From Cordylochernes scorpioides (lineage: Eukaryota > Arthropoda > Arachnida > Pseudoscorpiones > Chernetidae), in contig CP092872.1 in assembly GCA_030710605.1 (NCBI GenBank), positions 95,373,794 through 95,437,793 of the forward strand: 64,000 bases of DNA, in the 5' to 3' direction. The translations under genes were made by a program, and so were the position numbers. The notes beneath the pieces are model-generated. The model did not search any database, was not told the origin of the DNA, and was given only the letters and a program-made list of their open reading frames with translations. Positions 61,696 to 64,000 of this stretch are shown piece after piece (within the stretch, counting starts at the first letter, position 1; every line of letters begins with the position of its first letter).

Positions 61696-61759
61696 ATTTA
61701 TTTATTTATTTTTTTGTGTGTAAAAAAGAAACATCCGTTCTTTAATGTTTTCATTTCTC

Positions 61760-61880
61760 TTCTTATCTCCACTTAATCATATCAGGGTATCAAGCTTGTA
61801 GAGTTTGTTGATGGTGTCTGCTGGGGATGAGTAGAGCTCATCAATGGATGAGTCAATACCCTTAATGATATGGTTTCCTC
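61760..61880 (-). repeat. Non-LTR retrotransposon 3' end
   Basis: CTTATCTCCACTTAATCATA then the minus-strand coding end GIDSSIDELYSSPADTINKL. Confidence 0.65.
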
Positions 61881-62029
61881 CACAAGACCTGTTAACTGCT
61901 TCAAAGTGCCGAGAGGTTGACCCTGGATGGGATAGGTGAAGTATGTCTGGATTTAGTCTGAACTCCTGGTACCCAAGGCATGAAGGCTGTCCCACTATGT
62001 CCAGATAAATGTTAACAGTCGTATTCCTG

Positions 62030-62325
62030 AAGGGGTCGGTGGAAGGATGGTCTAAACCGTTGGTTTTGACCGCTACGACCCGGGTTCGATTTTTTTTCTG
62101 TTTAAAAAAAAATGCCCCAATGGCACCCGATTCTTGCAAAAGTCCAACCCTACCAGAGAGTGCAAGTAATCAAACAGGACTCTGGCACATTTGTAATTGC
62201 AAAGTCGAACTGCTTTTCACATGTGTAGACATGTGGTGCACTTACAGTAAAAGTAGTCGCCTACTTCTACCCAACATGATTATCATGGCCTGTACCATGT
62301 GTACTAGGGATAAGCAAAAAAAAAT
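62030..62325 (+). repeat. tRNA-derived SINE
   Basis: GGGGTCGGTGGAAGGATGGT, B-box ACCCGGGTTCGATT, body and ACTAGGGATAAGC plus poly-A; best-preserved head of the family here. Confidence 0.7.
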
Positions 62326-62532
62326 TATGTCCCATCAACAGGAAACACATCTAAATACTCCAATGAATTCTGCTCCATGATATAGTTTGGAGTTGAGAAT
62401 TGCAGCTTTCATTTCTTACATAAGGTTATATACCCCTCTATAGTGAACCCCAATGGGACAGAGTTCACTATAGCCACTACACAGGGAGTCTACCATGATG
62501 GCCAGCACTAAGATAACTGAGTGTGTGGTCAG

Positions 62533-62655
62533 GAGTGCTACAAGGAGCGCAAGGATGAGGATAGCTACTACCAACTGGCTGAGAAATTTAAAAAATGTTG
62601 CACAGACAATAAAGATCGAATGGGCAACCTCCATGTGTACATCCCCAAGTTTTAG
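62533..62655 (+). CDS. COA4/CHCHD8-like protein, terminal exon
   Basis: Acceptor GTGGTCAG ends at 62532; 40 codons to TAG 62653-62655. Encodes ECYKERKDEDSYYQLAEKFK, then KCCTDNKDRMGNLHVYIPKF. The first Cys completes CX9C with exon 60199-60357. The second helix of COA4 has Cys-X9-Cys ending in FxxC; here the outer Cys is Tyr (YQLAEKFKKC), so one disulfide partner is missing, with an extra Cys following. The full protein would be 90 residues, a usual size for this family. AATAAA lies 29 bases after the stop (62684-62689). Confidence 0.55.
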   Translation, partial: ECYKERKDEDSYYQLAEKFKKCCTDNKDRMGNLHVYIPKF

Positions 62656-62683
62656 GACCTCTCAGTTTTTACATCGATTTTGT

Positions 62684-62689
62684 AATAAA
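62684..62689 (+). terminator. Polyadenylation signal of the COA4-like gene
   Basis: AATAAA just after the terminal exon; a second AATAAA is near 62727. Confidence 0.5.
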
Positions 62690-62699
62690 TCGATTTAAT

Positions 62700-63365
62700 G
62701 TAATTAATGTATATAAATGTGATGTAATAAATTCATTTAAATATATATATAAATATGCAATTTTTTTTTCTCTCTAAATATCTATATTATTTTAAATCTT
62801 TCTTTAATGTTATATTTTTGAGATCAAAAAAATAGAAATTTGATGGAGTTTATAGAGGTAATATTCAAATAAGTATATATATATATTTGCATATATATTA
62901 AACACAATATATAAACTTCGCCATGGTCGCATGTTATTGCCTTATGTTTAATTTATGCCTAACTGTATGAATTGATTGTTCTTTCACAGGGAAGGTTCTA
63001 AGGGACATGTTTGTAGTAAAGTTTTTGGACTGGCACCAACAAATCCCTCGTTTTTCAAACCTAGATGTCTGCCTGACTGAGGAAGAAAGTAGCCAATAAT
63101 GGGTAAAATAAGGTTTATTGGCAAGCTGGGGCAGTCTTGTTTGGCTGGAGTCAAGGCTACAGAGGTCACAAACAGAGTGGAGGCCAGGTTCCTGTTAAAT
63201 TGGAAACGCACTAAAGATTCATCTACCTCGTTGTGTCATCAGTTGATTCTCAATGTCATGTGACCAGCCGTGGTGGCCATGTCCTGCCATCTCTGCGGCA
63301 CTGCTAGCCCTGGTTAAGAAATAAACAACTCTAGGAGTTTCATGTTGTCACATCTCTGTGGCTTA
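62700..63365. other. No gene identified
   Basis: AT-rich to 62985, then a better balanced stretch (GGAAGGTTCTAAGGGACATG to CTAGCCCTGGTTAAGAAATA). It could be an old repeat or an exon, but I see no convincing reading frame. Confidence 0.4.
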
Positions 63366-63369
63366 TTTA

Positions 63370-63554
63370 CAGTAGAACTTTGGTTTTCTGAATTGGCCAC
63401 TAGCAGGAATGTCAATTATATGTAAAATCTGTTGTTTGGGAGTGTCCGCTAGTGAGAATGTCCGCTAGCGCGAATGTATTTTCAAAGGGAGGACAATTTT
63501 GGTGGTTAAAAACTGTCTGTTGTTTAGAGGTGTCCACTAAGGGAGGTTCTACCG
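63370..63554. mobile_element. Pogo-like MITE
   Basis: CAGTAGAACTTTGG at the left, CCTCCC-type GGAGGTTCTACCG at the right, TA on both sides (63368-63369, 63555-63556). Repeated GTCCGCTAG words inside. Confidence 0.5.
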
Positions 63555-63556
63555 TA

Positions 63557-63899
63557 CAGCCGAAGTGGGGAGTTCTCCACTTGTATTTTTTATACTTGTC
63601 ATTTTTACCTTAGCTACATGTGTTGTTTATCACAGCATGTCCAACAAAGAGTAGACATGGGATGTACTCCTTTATTCTAATGATTATCATGGCTTGTACC
63701 ATCCCCTAAATGATCCATCCACTGAAACATCACCTTGTCAAGTTCCAAAGAAGTCTGTACCACCTCACCACCCTGTGTTATATCCAGGCAATAGCTGCTC
63801 TAACTGTAGATCACGGAATATGTTGTGTCGCTGGAGACCTGCTGGTGATTCTCCCCCAAACTCTGCAGCGGTGTACATATTCATTGTACATACTTGTAT
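63557..63899. other. No gene identified
   Basis: Mixed composition; short open frames exist but resemble nothing I know. Confidence 0.4.
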
Positions 63900-64000
63900 A
63901 TATCTACACAAGGTAATAAGAACAAATCCATATAAATAAATAGTGTGTGACGTTCCGGTAACAGTGTTGTCACCATCTTCAGACAAAAGTACTGAATACG
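63900..64000 (-). repeat. Hammerhead-family left arm at the window end
   Basis: CACAAGGTAATAAGAACAAA; minus-strand core 63983-63946: CTGAAGA, stem II GGTGACA/TGTTACC, GGAA in place of GAAA, ACGTC. The other arm is beyond the window. Confidence 0.6.

Larger units (their letters stand above)
60358..62532 (+). other. Putative intron of the COA4-like gene
   Basis: Begins GTGAGA and ends TGTGGTCAG. Filled with mobile sequence: hammerhead-family copies, a LINE 5' piece, a LINE 3' end and a SINE, but no LTR element. Confidence 0.45.

Noticed and set aside
62984-63211. 75-codon minus-strand frame
   Set aside because: No ATG context, no recognisable domain, and neighbouring sequence gives no splice or promoter support.
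63694-63939. 81-codon plus-strand frame at the right end
   Set aside because: Runs into the hammerhead-family repeat at 63900 and resembles no family I know.
1-64000. CRISPR arrays, operons or bacterial signals
   Set aside because: No regularly spaced repeats with unique spacers and no compact gene clusters; all evidence points to a eukaryotic genome.

Overview
This window looks like a piece of an AT-rich, repeat-dense arthropod nuclear genome, most likely an arachnid and possibly a spider. The evidence is indirect: intron-containing tRNA-Tyr copies, BEL/Pao elements with YxDN reverse-transcriptase sites, jockey-like non-LTR ORF2 tails, a mariner fragment and Helitron-type Rep/PIF1 coding remains. 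No operon or prokaryotic feature is seen. One assembly gap of 100 N lies at 15231-15330. Almost everything recognisable is a mobile element. The only host protein-coding material I can support is a small two-exon gene near the right end (60199-62655) and a related exon on the opposite strand near the left end (1130-1238). Both look like a twin CX9C mitochondrial protein related to COA4/CHCHD8.

Layout. 1-8090: non-LTR retrotransposon tails, pogo-like MITEs and many copies of a foldback repeat whose sequence folds as a minimal hammerhead ribozyme. 8558-14594: decayed BEL/Pao element on the minus strand (BEL1), flanked by a direct repeat of about 510 bp. 15637-16163: short Helitron carrying an exon-like ORF. 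18548-24560: young BEL/Pao element (BEL2) with one long ORF that has lost its integrase core in frame. 25368-25860: mariner fragment. 26375-26711: solo LTR. 27290-30701: copia fragment (copia1) with a Penelope-like element inserted in its zinc knuckle. 30702-38815: young Ty3/gypsy element on the minus strand. 38929-43374: broken autonomous Helitron (Rep plus PIF1 helicase). 43421-43491: complete type III hammerhead ribozyme motif. 43780-52237: head-to-tail Helitron array, with a nearly complete copia element (copia2) inserted at 44602-49574. 53309-55475: tRNA-Tyr and tRNA-Gly sequences carried in Helitron-like repeats, including a 597-bp near-perfect palindrome. 57085-59168: second copy of the segment that at 18080-27265 received BEL2, mariner and the solo LTR. 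59345-64000: SINEs, LINE pieces, hammerhead foldbacks and the host gene.

How the parts relate. The elements are nested and can be ordered. A Penelope-like element went into copia1 (13-bp target duplication) and gypsy went in just 3' of copia1. BEL2 went into a duplicated segment (ATTAC duplication). Copia2 went into a Helitron array (ATTTA duplication). Both recent gypsy and BEL2 insertions have LTR pairs differing by very few substitutions. Several elements kept long reading frames but lost a catalytic module, so they look dependent on proteins from relatives. The most unusual feature is the density of hammerhead-ribozyme-like sequences of three architectures: minimal Penelope-type in foldbacks, Penelope pseudo-LTR type, and one complete type III motif.
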